Part shown: positions 42,431 to 51,419 of the stretch, in pieces | Position numbering within the stretch: position 1 is the first letter of the stretch | Layout of the letters: each line of letters starts with the position of its first letter | Assembly: GCA_023954815.1 (NCBI GenBank) | Contig: JAGSHB010000008.1 | Location: forward strand, 1 to 64,000 | Source: Myxococcales bacterium | Lineage (GTDB): Bacteria; Myxococcota_A; UBA9042 | Direction of reading: 5' to 3' | Length of the DNA stretch: 64,000 nucleotides | Position numbers and translations under genes: made by a program | Notes under the pieces: generated by a model | What the model saw: the letters and a program-made list of their open reading frames with translations, nothing else | Databases searched by the model: none | Told to the model about the DNA's origin: nothing

Positions 42431-45050
42431 TGCTCTCGTAAACGGGGTTGGTGATCGCCCACACGGGCCGGTTCTGAATCGGCGGCTGGGCGCCTGTCCC
42501 TGGCTTGTGCATCGCGGTCCACCAGCCGTCTTTGGTCGCCGCGGGCGCCTTGAACGACACAGTCACCACGCGTGCGCCGTCTTTGACTTCGGCTTCGGAT
42601 ACATCCTCGGTGTGGACGAGCAGCCCATTGCGGTACAGCTCAACCTTGCCCAGCGGCATCCATTCCGGCGCCGACAGGATGGCCTGGGCCTCGATTTCAC
42701 CTGTCGCTTTTCCGAGCTTTTCACCGATTGCGGCGCTCTTTTCGCTGCCTTTGTCGCCACTGTTTAGCGTAAAGACCAACAGCGGCCCGGTCGTCGCGAC
42801 GGCTTTGCCCGCCTTGATGGCAGCGTCAGCTTCGGCTGCTGTGAACACACCCTGCTGGTCACGTCCTTTGCCCGCCTTGTCTTTGCCAACCCAGACCAAC
42901 GTGCGCGCCGACCCCACGCCGGAACTCAGAGAGTGCGTATCCGAAGTGCCCATGCCGGTCGGCTTGATTCCTTCGTTGAGCAGGGCAAACCAATCCGTGA
43001 CGACCTTGTCAGTGTCGCTCATGCGCTTGCTGTTCATCAGTTCGATGGCGTCAAAATCGAGCAGCTTCTTGTCGGTCTTCGCGGCATCTTTTGGGTCGAA
43101 GCCGATGCCCTGGAAGTAAGACTGCGAGCCGCGGGGGTGATTGACCTGCACCATGCGCGGTGCCGATTTTGGTAGGCCACCACGCAGCGCCTTGGCCAGT
43201 CCGACCCCATCTTTGCCATGCCATGCGATGGCGCCACGGCCGCTCTTGGCCGGGTCTGGCGTGAGCGGCCAGACACCGTGATGACCAAACTTGGCGGTGC
43301 TGACCTCAACGCCGCTGGCCACTGTAATCCGATCGGTCAGTCCCATGGCTTTCAACCACGGGCTGTAGTCGGTCACGAAATCGTGGTCTGTGGCGACCGC
43401 ATAGTCGAGGCCCACGGCGATGGCGTCCAGCACCCGCTCGCGATTGGGAACTTCACTATCGACGCTGTGTTCGGCGTGGATGTGGGTGTCGCAGGCGATC
43501 CATCCGGTCGTGTCGACGACATGGCTGAGCTTGGTGTCGATTTGCCCGGTTTCGTCGGCTTTTAGCGTGATCTTCTGCGTATGGGCCGACCATTCCGGGC
43601 CGTGGTGAATCCATACGGTCCACGTTCCCGGTGGCACGGTGAAGGTGGCGTCGCCATCACCGTCGATAAACGTGCGATCCCCAGCAGCGGCGATGTCTTT
43701 GGTCGGCAACATCTTGATCTGAAAAGCAGTGGGCTGGCCATCTGCGGTACGGACTTTGACCGTCAACTTAGCCGGCTTCGGAGCGGTGAGCTTGGCCGCT
43801 TCGCCCGGCTTCACGTCGACAGCCGGCGTGACCTGACCGCGGTCTCCGCCCTGGCCCTCGCCGTTGCCGACCCACAAGGTGCGCGCTTTGGCCGTGTCAG
43901 CCGGGGCAGGGCACGAAAATGCGCCCTTCGCGTCCGGTGTGCAGCGGGTGAGGGGCTTGCCCTTCTTGTCTAGGAGCTCGACCTCGACGCCTAGCCACAT
44001 GCCCGCGACCTTTCCAGCGAGCGTGCTGTGCTTGGCGCCAGCCAGCGACCCAGCGGTCGCCATGGCGTCCGCAAGCTGATGACCGCTGTTGCCGCCGATG
44101 ACCAGCTGCCGCACGAAGGTCTTTCCGGCCGGTGGAATCGCCTTAGGTGGCTGAAGAAAGGCCAAGATGCCAGCCGCATCGATGATCGAGATCCAGGAGC
44201 TGAAACCGCATGCGGCAGGCATCAGCGCCGGATCGGCGCGCAGGGGTGTCAATCCCAGGACGAGCGCCTTGCCCTCGGCGTCGAACTCGCTGTCTGGTCC
44301 GCCGCTGCCAGGACGATACAGGCCCATTTCACCGCTCCACAGGGTGACGTCACCGACGAGCGCTGTGTTGTCCTTGCCGTCTGTCGGCGTCACCGTTGTG
44401 CGAATCTCCAATGCGCTCGAGTCGGGCCGGAGGACGTACTCGTGGGCCGTGGTGACGGGCGGCTTGTCCAGCGACAGAAAGGCTTGAATGGTCGGAAATT
44501 GCACAAGATCACCTGCGACAGTCACCCGAGCCGCCCCGTCGGAGCCGTCCGCGGCGATTTCGAGCTTTGTGGGTTGGACGAGGTGAAATGCGACCGTCGG
44601 CACCCACTCACGCAGGCTATCCGTTCCGGTCTGCTGGCCGTCTTTGTCGAGCGCCACTGCGTCGATGACATTGCCACCGACGAGGCCGATGATCGCTTCG
44701 CCTTCCGCTCCGGCGCGAATCACGAAACGCGCCATGCTGTTTTCGAGAACGAGGTCCCCGATGCGAGCGGACGCCATGATGCCTGTGGGCAGGTCGGCCT
44801 TGCAGGCCAGCTTTCTGGCCCGGACCTGTCCAGCCTTCACCGGCGGCGGTGGGCAGGTGTCGCTGTTGGCGTCCACGTTCGGGCCAGCGCTATCTTGCTC
44901 CGCGGCGTCTGCGGCATCCGTTTGGGGTGTCTTGTCTTCGCTGCAGCCGGTCACGGACAGAGCACAACAGAGCAGGATGGCGAGCACAGCACGCCCTTCG
45001 AAAGGACGGCTCAGCAGTTGAACGGCAGCAGGGGCGGGGAAGGTCAGCAC
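42426..45050 (-). CDS. Lipoprotein with PHP-domain (CehA/McbA-like) metallohydrolase
   Basis: 874 residues from a GTG (AGGAG upstream). The lipobox is LSVTGC, followed by an Asp/Ala linker. Residues 75-510 are beta-rich, with carbohydrate-lyase-like and carboxypeptidase-regulatory-like segments. From about 515 a PHP domain carries WIACDTHIHAEHSVDSE (metal His-x-His), YAVATDHDFVTDY, a VNHPRG motif and GMGTSDTHSL, as in the CehA/McbA metallohydrolases. Probably hydrolyses a phosphoester or ester outside the cytoplasm. The substrate is unknown. A C-terminal beta domain follows. Confidence 0.8.
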   Translation of the reverse strand: MLTFPAPAAVQLLSRPFEGRAVLAILLCCALSVTGCSEDKTPQTDAADAAEQDSAGPNVDANSDTCPPPPVKAGQVRARKLACKADLPTGIMASARIGDLVLENSMARFVIRAGAEGEAIIGLVGGNVIDAVALDKDGQQTGTDSLREWVPTVAFHLVQPTKLEIAADGSDGAARVTVAGDLVQFPTIQAFLSLDKPPVTTAHEYVLRPDSSALEIRTTVTPTDGKDNTALVGDVTLWSGEMGLYRPGSGGPDSEFDAEGKALVLGLTPLRADPALMPAACGFSSWISIIDAAGILAFLQPPKAIPPAGKTFVRQLVIGGNSGHQLADAMATAGSLAGAKHSTLAGKVAGMWLGVEVELLDKKGKPLTRCTPDAKGAFSCPAPADTAKARTLWVGNGEGQGGDRGQVTPAVDVKPGEAAKLTAPKPAKLTVKVRTADGQPTAFQIKMLPTKDIAAAGDRTFIDGDGDATFTVPPGTWTVWIHHGPEWSAHTQKITLKADETGQIDTKLSHVVDTTGWIACDTHIHAEHSVDSEVPNRERVLDAIAVGLDYAVATDHDFVTDYSPWLKAMGLTDRITVASGVEVSTAKFGHHGVWPLTPDPAKSGRGAIAWHGKDGVGLAKALRGGLPKSAPRMVQVNHPRGSQSYFQGIGFDPKDAAKTDKKLLDFDAIELMNSKRMSDTDKVVTDWFALLNEGIKPTGMGTSDTHSLSSGVGSARTLVWVGKDKAGKGRDQQGVFTAAEADAAIKAGKAVATTGPLLVFTLNSGDKGSEKSAAIGEKLGKATGEIEAQAILSAPEWMPLGKVELYRNGLLVHTEDVSEAEVKDGARVVTVSFKAPAATKDGWWTAMHKPGTGAQPPIQNRPVWAITNPVYESK

Positions 45051-45409
45051 GGTAGGGCTCCTGGATGAATCAATGACCGATGTGGAGCAATCGGGCGCGG
45101 GGCGGAGGCGCAGGCTGCCTTCACATCACCCCCCCACGCAACCAATTGTCACTCAAATGCGGGGGGGGCGATCAACAAAAGAGCGCGGCGACGCTCAGCC
45201 GCGCAGGTCATCGCGTTCCTAGGTGGTGTTCAGATGCGTCATGTGACGGCTCCAGACGAGCACAAACGGACAAAACATCTCAATCCGCCAAGCAAAAAGC
45301 GCGCGATCGGCTGCAACGGTCCAGTGCGCCTCTTCCGCTGGCTGTGGTGTGTTGGCGAAACTGTGTATAGTTTTGTAGCCTCTGCTTCTGTTTGCCAACT
45401 GGGTGTCGA
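45051..45409. other. 359-bp intergenic region between PHP lipoprotein and kinase
   Basis: Divergent upstream regions without a supported gene. It holds a C/G-run hairpin (CCCCCC-A-CGCA with TGCGGGGGGG, 45129-45167), a GCGCGGC-N8-GCCGCGC hairpin (45183-45204), and a TATAGT box in GTGTATAGTTTTG about 40 bp before the kinase ATG that could be a -10 element. The listed small ORFs here look like chance reading frames. Confidence 0.45.
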
Positions 45410-46780
45410 ATGGCCCGTCCGTCGCGAGTTTGCCCAATTTGTGGTGAAGAAACGTCGCTAGCGCAGTGCGCCGCTGACGGTGCGCGAACCATGTCGACCT
45501 CCGAGGCTCGTCGTCCACCCTTGAGCGAGGGCGAGTTGGTGGGCGATCGCTACGTGACTGGGGAAGAGATCGGGCGCGGCGGTTTCGGGGTCGTGTATCG
45601 AGCGAGCCATTCGCGAACGGGCCAAGCGGTCGCTATCAAAGTGCTGCATGTCGACGCGCAGGACGACCGCGACGAGGCGGTGCAACGATTTGTGAAAGAG
45701 GGACGTGTCCTCGCGCGACTTCAGCATCCCGCGACGGTTCGCATCTTCGATGTGGGTACGACACCAAGTGGGGCGCCGTATATCGCCATGGAATTTGTGG
45801 ATGGTCCGAATTTGGAGCAGGCGCTCGCCCACCTGAGCGCCCACCAATACGGGCTCAGTGAGGCTCAGGGGCTCGACATCATGATGCCGGTGTTGAGCAG
45901 CTTGAGTGAGGCGCACGGGTTGGGGCTTGTGCACCGGGATTTGAAACCCGCCAACGTCCTACTTACCGAGGTTGGGGACGAGCCCCTGGTGGTGAAGGTC
46001 GCGGATTTCGGAGTTGTGAGAACCCAGGGCAGCCAGCTGACCTCGCGCCATTCTTCGATTGGTACCCCTAAGTACATGAGTCCAGAGCAGTGTCGTGGTG
46101 ATGCCGTAGATGCGCGCTCGGACTTGTACTCCCTTGGCTGTGTGCTCTTCGAGGCGGTCACAGCTGTTGCGCCTTTTGACAGCGACAACCTGATTAACAC
46201 CATGTACCAGCAGATGAGCTCGCCCGTGCCCGATCCAGGTGCTGCGGTGAGTGCGCCGTTCCGAGAGGTGTTGCAGCGCGCCATGGCCAAGGAGCCGGCG
46301 GACAGATTTACAACGGCGAGCGAGATGGGTGCTGCGTTGCGCAAGATCCGCGTTGAGATGTGGCCGGACGTGCCGACGACGCCGTTGCACAAACTGTTGC
46401 GGGTCGCGCCCGGCACAGCTCGCCGGATCATTGGCAGTGGGGATGGGCGGCATACGCGTGAACCCACGGTGGCAGGGGTTCGCAGGGGCGTACGCGACGG
46501 TGCGCGGGCGATTCAGATGGTGGCTGAAGCCCCGGATTCATCGGTTGACACCGAGGTAGATGGCAGCGCATTGGGGGCTGCGGTGGCCGCAGCCCTGGCA
46601 GACCATGAACACAACACCCCCCAACTCCTTCAGGAGGGCGCCGACGCTGTGACGCGAAAGGTGCCGGCTTGGGGCGCTGGTAGGCGCGGCCGGGCCAAAA
46701 CGGAGTTGAATTGGGGCCAGGCGCCGGCAGCCATCTCGAGGGGCGATCGGCGCCCGAGCGGGAAGAACGCTTCAGACTAG
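45410..46780 (+). CDS. Eukaryote-type Ser/Thr protein kinase with N-terminal zinc-ribbon
   Basis: 456 residues from ATG 45410. An N-terminal CPICGEETSLAQC motif is a short zinc-ribbon. The kinase domain (about 40-300) has GRGGFGVVYRA, AIKVLH (Lys), catalytic HRDLKPANVLL, VADFGVV (DFG) and a GTPKYMSPEQ activation segment. No transmembrane helix or extracellular sensor follows; the last 150 residues are low-complexity, Arg/Ala-rich. A soluble kinase that would phosphorylate regulators on Ser/Thr, a class expanded in myxobacteria. The zinc-ribbon plus kinase arrangement is common in that group. Confidence 0.88.
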   Translation: MARPSRVCPICGEETSLAQCAADGARTMSTSEARRPPLSEGELVGDRYVTGEEIGRGGFGVVYRASHSRTGQAVAIKVLHVDAQDDRDEAVQRFVKEGRVLARLQHPATVRIFDVGTTPSGAPYIAMEFVDGPNLEQALAHLSAHQYGLSEAQGLDIMMPVLSSLSEAHGLGLVHRDLKPANVLLTEVGDEPLVVKVADFGVVRTQGSQLTSRHSSIGTPKYMSPEQCRGDAVDARSDLYSLGCVLFEAVTAVAPFDSDNLINTMYQQMSSPVPDPGAAVSAPFREVLQRAMAKEPADRFTTASEMGAALRKIRVEMWPDVPTTPLHKLLRVAPGTARRIIGSGDGRHTREPTVAGVRRGVRDGARAIQMVAEAPDSSVDTEVDGSALGAAVAAALADHEHNTPQLLQEGADAVTRKVPAWGAGRRGRAKTELNWGQAPAAISRGDRRPSGKNASD

Positions 46781-46951
46781 CGATGGCGACAGTTGTGCCA
46801 TGCAATTGCGACGCGGCGCGGGCAGTGTGTTGAAATTTACTGCGGCTCGCACTTTCGGCCTTGACACACCCCCGTTTGCGTCCTTCGGTTTCGCCTGCGC
46901 GCGCCGCCCGTGCGGTTGAGTTTGCGCCCCAAACTGAGAGGAGCCATCGCC

Positions 46952-48937
46952 ATGAGCGAAACCACGACTGAAACGACCAACGCAGCTGTCGAGACCCGCA
47001 ACTTCCAGGCCCAGACCCAGAAGCTGCTTGAGCTGATGATTCACAGCGTCTACGCCAACCGGGAGGTCTTCCTGCGCGAGCTGATCTCGAACGCGTCTGA
47101 TGCGATCGACAAGGTTCGCTTCTTGGCGCTGACCGACGCGAGCCTCACCGACGGCGACAGTGACTTCAAAATCAAGCTGGTACCGAACGCCGACGCCCGC
47201 ACCCTGACGATCACCGACAACGGTATCGGCATGAGCCACGATGAGGTGGTTGAGCACATCGGCACGATCGCTCACTCGGGCTCTGAGGCCTTCGCCAGCA
47301 AGCTCGCTGAGGCCAAGACTGCCGATGCGCCGGAGCTGATCGGTCGTTTCGGGCTTGGATTTTACTCCGCGTTCATGGTCGCTGACAGCGTCACCCTCAC
47401 CACGTGGAAGAAGGGCGAGGAGACCGCAGTCCGTTGGCACAGCGAAGGCGGCGGCAGCTACACCGTCGAGAACATCGCGCCCGACAGCCTGCCGCACGGT
47501 CGCGGCACGTCGATCACGTTGCACCTCAAGCCGGTGGATACCGAAGACACCGATGCGCAGGACTTCGCAAACGGATTCGTACTCAAGCAGATCGTGAAGA
47601 AGCACAGCGACTTTGTTGCTTTCCCGGTTGTGATGGACGAGTCCCGCACCGAGATTGATCGCGACGACGAGGGCAAGCCGGTCGAGGGCGCGGAAGAGCG
47701 CACCATCATCGAGGAGAACACCCTCAACTCGATGAAGGCGCTATGGACGCGGCCCGTCAATGACATCTCCGACGACGACCACGCCGAGTTCTACCGTCAC
47801 TTGACCCACGATTGGGGCACGCCGAGCGATCGCATGCACCTGCGTGTCGAAGGCATGAACGAGTACACCGCGCTGATGTACGTGCCCGAGCGCGCGCCGA
47901 TGGATCTGTACTCCCGCGAGGCCAAACGCGGGCTGTCGCTGTACGTCAAGCACGTGTTTATCAGCGACGATGTGCGCGAGTTGATGCCCGAGTACCTGCG
48001 TTTCATCCGCGGATTGGTCGACAGCCCGGATCTGCCGCTGAACGTCAGCCGCGAGATGGTGCAGCAACACCGCCTGATCGGGTCGATTCGCAAGCACCTC
48101 GCCAAGAAATGGCTGGGCCACTTCGCCAAGCAGCTCACGAACGACCGCGAGGCCTACGAGAAGTTCTGGACGGAATTTGGCGCTGCCATCAAAGAGGGCT
48201 TCCATTACGACGCGCCGAACAAGGCCAAGATCGAAAAGACGGTCCTGTTCCGCACCACCAAGGGCGACGGTTGGCGTTCGCTGGCTGAGATTGTCGAGGA
48301 CATGGCTGAGGGTCAGGAAGACCTATTCTACCTCACCGGTGACAGCCTCGAGACCCTGAAGAACGCGCCGCAGCTGGAGATCTTCGCCAGCAAGGGTGTT
48401 GAGGTGCTGCTGCTCGCCGACGCAATTGACGAAGTGCTGGTGGGCAACGCCGCGGACCTCGGAGGTAAGGCGCTCAAGAGTGCCAGCCGTGGCGACATCG
48501 ATCTCGACGCGTTCGGGGAGAAGTCCGAGGACGCTGAAGAGACCAAGACTGAGGATAGCGAAGCGCTCAGCCCGTTGCTCGAAACCTTGGGTAAGGCCCT
48601 GGAAGAGCGCGTCGAGAAGGTGCAGGTCTCGGCCCGCCTGACCGATAGCGCGGCTTGTCTGGTGACCCCTGAAAACGGCATCACGCCGCAGATGGCGCAG
48701 ATGTTCAAAGCCATGGGGCAGGAGATGCCGGCGAGCAAGCGCTTGTTGGAGATCAACCCGAGTCACCCGTTGGTCAAGAAGCTGGTTGGTGTGCACGAAA
48801 AGGACGCTGCCGACGACCGTATCGCCACGTTCGGCGCGCTGTTGGTCGATCAGGCCGTTCTCAGCGAGGGCGGCCAGCTGGACAACCCCCACGAGTTCGT
48901 GCGCCGCATGGCTGAGGTCATGACCGCGGCACTTTAG
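46952..48937 (+). CDS. htpG: Molecular chaperone HtpG (Hsp90)
   Basis: 661 residues from ATG 46952 (GAGAGGAG upstream); the ORF track start is 14 codons earlier. The GHKL ATP-binding domain shows LRELISNASDAIDKVRF, ITDNGIGMSHDEV, GRFGLGFYSAFMVAD and a GTSITLHL strand. The middle domain has VDSPDLPLNVSREMVQ with its conserved Arg, and the C-terminal dimerisation part NPSHPLVKKL. Length and motif order are complete. ATP-driven cytosolic chaperone; nothing shows heat-shock control beyond a TTGACA at 46861 that could be a -35 box. Confidence 0.96.
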   Translation: MSETTTETTNAAVETRNFQAQTQKLLELMIHSVYANREVFLRELISNASDAIDKVRFLALTDASLTDGDSDFKIKLVPNADARTLTITDNGIGMSHDEVVEHIGTIAHSGSEAFASKLAEAKTADAPELIGRFGLGFYSAFMVADSVTLTTWKKGEETAVRWHSEGGGSYTVENIAPDSLPHGRGTSITLHLKPVDTEDTDAQDFANGFVLKQIVKKHSDFVAFPVVMDESRTEIDRDDEGKPVEGAEERTIIEENTLNSMKALWTRPVNDISDDDHAEFYRHLTHDWGTPSDRMHLRVEGMNEYTALMYVPERAPMDLYSREAKRGLSLYVKHVFISDDVRELMPEYLRFIRGLVDSPDLPLNVSREMVQQHRLIGSIRKHLAKKWLGHFAKQLTNDREAYEKFWTEFGAAIKEGFHYDAPNKAKIEKTVLFRTTKGDGWRSLAEIVEDMAEGQEDLFYLTGDSLETLKNAPQLEIFASKGVEVLLLADAIDEVLVGNAADLGGKALKSASRGDIDLDAFGEKSEDAEETKTEDSEALSPLLETLGKALEERVEKVQVSARLTDSAACLVTPENGITPQMAQMFKAMGQEMPASKRLLEINPSHPLVKKLVGVHEKDAADDRIATFGALLVDQAVLSEGGQLDNPHEFVRRMAEVMTAAL

Positions 48938-48943
48938 GCAGAC

Positions 48944-49411
48944 ATGCAGCGCACGGAGCCGACCGAACGAACTCGGGACCGTAGCGCGTGGGATCGCACA
49001 GCGCGTCCGCTCCATCTGATGGTGGGAGTGGGCGCGCTGTTGTCCGTTTTGGCAGCGTTGGTGCTGACTCCTGGAGATAATCCGGCCCACGTGGCGTTTG
49101 GTGGCCAGGACATCGACGTGCCGTGCACGTTGCAGCAGATAGCGCATATACCTTGCTGGGCTTGTGGGATGACCCGGGCGTTTGTCTTTGGCGTGCGCGG
49201 CCAGATCAGCGCGGCATGGGCGGCGAATCCGGCTGGATTGTGGCTTTTCAGCTTGGTGGTGCTGCAGCTGCCGTATCGCGTGGTGCGCGTTTGGCGGCCT
49301 GGTTTGCTGCCTGGGCAGTGGCAGCCCGACGCGGCGATGGCCGGGCTGACCGTGGTCATCGTGTTGGCGACTTGGTTCGCCCGGCTGACGGGTGCGTTGC
49401 CGTTGCCCTGA
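48944..49411 (+). CDS. DUF2752 membrane protein
   Basis: 155 residues starting 6 bp after htpG. CTLQQIAHIPCWACGMTRAFVFGVRGQISAAWAAN is the DUF2752 signature, with the conserved Cys-x2-Cys-Gly-Met-Thr-Arg. Three hydrophobic helices (residues 25-42, 95-112, 130-148) surround it. An inner-membrane protein of unknown role, probably cotranscribed with htpG. Confidence 0.78.
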   Translation: MQRTEPTERTRDRSAWDRTARPLHLMVGVGALLSVLAALVLTPGDNPAHVAFGGQDIDVPCTLQQIAHIPCWACGMTRAFVFGVRGQISAAWAANPAGLWLFSLVVLQLPYRVVRVWRPGLLPGQWQPDAAMAGLTVVIVLATWFARLTGALPLP

Positions 49412-49416
49412 GCGGC

Positions 49417-49445
49417 TCTCGTGAAACGCCTGGCACCTACCGAAA
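49417..49445 (+). repeat. 29-nt GCCTGGCAC stem-loop repeat, copy 2 (degenerate)
   Basis: TCTCGTGAA-ACGCCTGGCAC-CTACCGAAA. The left arm and apex are intact but the right arm has decayed (CTACCGAAA instead of TTCACGAAA). It begins 5 bp after the DUF2752 stop. Confidence 0.65.
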
Positions 49446-49472
49446 GCGGTCGAAAAGGTCGCAATCGCGGGG

Positions 49473-49501
49473 TTTCGTGAAACGCCTGGCACTTCACGGG
49501 G
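49473..49501 (+). repeat. 29-nt GCCTGGCAC stem-loop repeat, copy 3
   Basis: TTTCGTGAA-ACGCCTGGCAC-TTCACGGGG; the inner stem is intact. It lies 27 bp after copy 2 in the same orientation. The TGA stop of the opposite-strand gene (49494-49496) falls in its right arm, so gene end and repeat overlap. Confidence 0.7.
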
Positions 49502-51419
49502 GCGACGCAGGACCGTTCTTGCGACCCTGGCAGAGGGCGCCAGCAATCGCGTCGCCCTTCGCCATGGCCATCTTCGCAACGGTCTCAGGATGAAGCGCGG
49601 CGTAGACAATCTCGGCCGTCGAACATCCCGCCTGCTTCAGCACCCACGAAGTCAGTCGATGCTGATCTTTGGCGAACACCGCTGCGCTGGGCACAAGGAC
49701 GCACGGCGGCTTGCCGAATTTGCGCCGCGACCCCGATTTGTGAGGCACTTTTCCCGCTTTCGCCTTGTCCGACGGAAAATCACCAAGGCTAAATCTCGCA
49801 ACCTTTCGGAGCCGCTTGGACACGCAGGGCCGCATCCCCCGGAGCCCACGCGCCGCCGCCCAGTCATGGCCGGGTTGTCCCAACACTGCCAGCAGCCCCC
49901 GCAGCAGCACCAGCTCCTCCCCCCGTGCACCGCTCAGCAGCTTGGTCATGTCCGGTCGCACGGTACGCCGTTTCACCATCTTCGCTTTGGCCATACGCTC
50001 AACAATCATCGCCCGGTCCCACCGCGCCTTCGGGCCGCTCAACCGGAGATAGGCGGAGGTCAGCGCCTTCAATTCGGCGGTGTCAGGTGGCGTACGCTGT
50101 CTCAATCCAGCGACCGCCAAACGCACACGCCCTGCCGGTAGTCGACCCAACCCCTTCAGCAACAAACCTCCGTCGTTGGGGCCCATGCGCAGGATCAGCG
50201 CCCAGGCCACATCCATCTCCGTCCCAGCGATGGCGTCGAGGACTGCCTTATCCGTCACCGGCAACCCCAGGCCAAAGGCCATCAGCGTCTGCACCGCGGG
50301 TGGCTTGCACTCCTCAACGACCGGCTTCAGGGCGCGGACTAGCCGTCTGTAGCCTGGGTCGTCGGCAGGGAGTCGCTTCGGCGCGCGGTTCGCATTTTGA
50401 ATTCGCAGCTTCGGCCCACGCGCCATATGCGGGCGCTTGCCTCCCGCCCAGACCACAATCGCGGCGAGATGGGCGTTGGCATGTGCCCCCTTTCCGTCGC
50501 ACGCATCCTTCAACAGTCGCTTGGCAATCGGTACGCCGGCCTGCCAGTCGGGGCCGCTCTTGCCGATGAGACAACCAAGCGCCGCGATGAGGGTGGCGGC
50601 ATCTGGGTCAGTTGTGACGAGCGCATCGATGGCGGCACGCGTGGCATTGGGTGCCCGATTCTTCTGGCGCAGGGACCAAGTGCCAAAGAGCGACCGATTG
50701 TCAGCTCGCGTACCGCGTTTGACCTCAGCCACAAGCAACGGCTCGATGTCCTCGCCCAGCAGGGGCAGGGCCTCCAGCAACGCACGTCGCCGTTTGCGCC
50801 CATTCGTCATGGCCGTGAGTTTGTCCCGGTAGGCGCCGAGCACGTCGATTTGACCCTTCAGGGGGACCGACTTCATGCCCTTGGGTGATTCTCCCTGGGC
50901 GGTCACGACCACCAACGTCCGCCCGATCGCCCTCAGGTGCAATCGCTGCACGCGAACATACCCATCGGATGAACGCACCACCGCGGAGACAAATTGGTCG
51001 CGTTTATCAAAGTGTCCGCGCCAAACCTCTTCGCCCTTTTCGGTCACCACCACTGACGACACCTCATCAGGAAACGCCATATCGAGCGCAATGATGGGCA
51101 GCGCGAGTGCGCACAGCGGACTGTGGCCACAAGCGATTGTTTTGTGACGCTTGGTCTTGGTGATGTGCACATCCACATCTGGTGGCGCGTGCCGTTCCCT
51201 TAGCTCTGCGAGCGCCAGGGGCACACCACCGAGGGCTTGTTCTGCTTGGTCTGAAAGGGCCAGAGAGCCAGGCTTTTTGCTAGAATTGAACTTGATGAAC
51301 CGGCACGAACCCAGCATCGAGCACACCAGCAGCAGCGCCGCCATCGTCGCCAGCTTGTGGGTGGGCTCCCTGCCGGAAGGCAACAGAGTGCGGCGGTGGG
51401 ATGACTTGTCGTGCTGCAT
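49494..51419 (-). CDS. Lipoprotein of unknown function, helical-repeat-like
   Basis: 641 residues. The N-terminus MQHDKSSHRR to ALLLVCSMLGSC is a long n-region then lipobox MLGSC. Residues 60-200 have alternating hydrophobic strands. The rest (about 200-600) is mostly amphipathic helices with Leu-rich periods (LLKGLGRLPAGRVRLAVAGL, ELVLLRGLLAVL), like a HEAT-type superhelix. I recognise no catalytic motif. It is divergent from the sulfatase; their 5' ends overlap by about 19 bp if both called starts are right. Its stop lies inside repeat copy 3. Confidence 0.65.
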   Translation of the reverse strand: MQHDKSSHRRTLLPSGREPTHKLATMAALLLVCSMLGSCRFIKFNSSKKPGSLALSDQAEQALGGVPLALAELRERHAPPDVDVHITKTKRHKTIACGHSPLCALALPIIALDMAFPDEVSSVVVTEKGEEVWRGHFDKRDQFVSAVVRSSDGYVRVQRLHLRAIGRTLVVVTAQGESPKGMKSVPLKGQIDVLGAYRDKLTAMTNGRKRRRALLEALPLLGEDIEPLLVAEVKRGTRADNRSLFGTWSLRQKNRAPNATRAAIDALVTTDPDAATLIAALGCLIGKSGPDWQAGVPIAKRLLKDACDGKGAHANAHLAAIVVWAGGKRPHMARGPKLRIQNANRAPKRLPADDPGYRRLVRALKPVVEECKPPAVQTLMAFGLGLPVTDKAVLDAIAGTEMDVAWALILRMGPNDGGLLLKGLGRLPAGRVRLAVAGLRQRTPPDTAELKALTSAYLRLSGPKARWDRAMIVERMAKAKMVKRRTVRPDMTKLLSGARGEELVLLRGLLAVLGQPGHDWAAARGLRGMRPCVSKRLRKVARFSLGDFPSDKAKAGKVPHKSGSRRKFGKPPCVLVPSAAVFAKDQHRLTSWVLKQAGCSTAEIVYAALHPETVAKMAMAKGDAIAGALCQGRKNGPASPP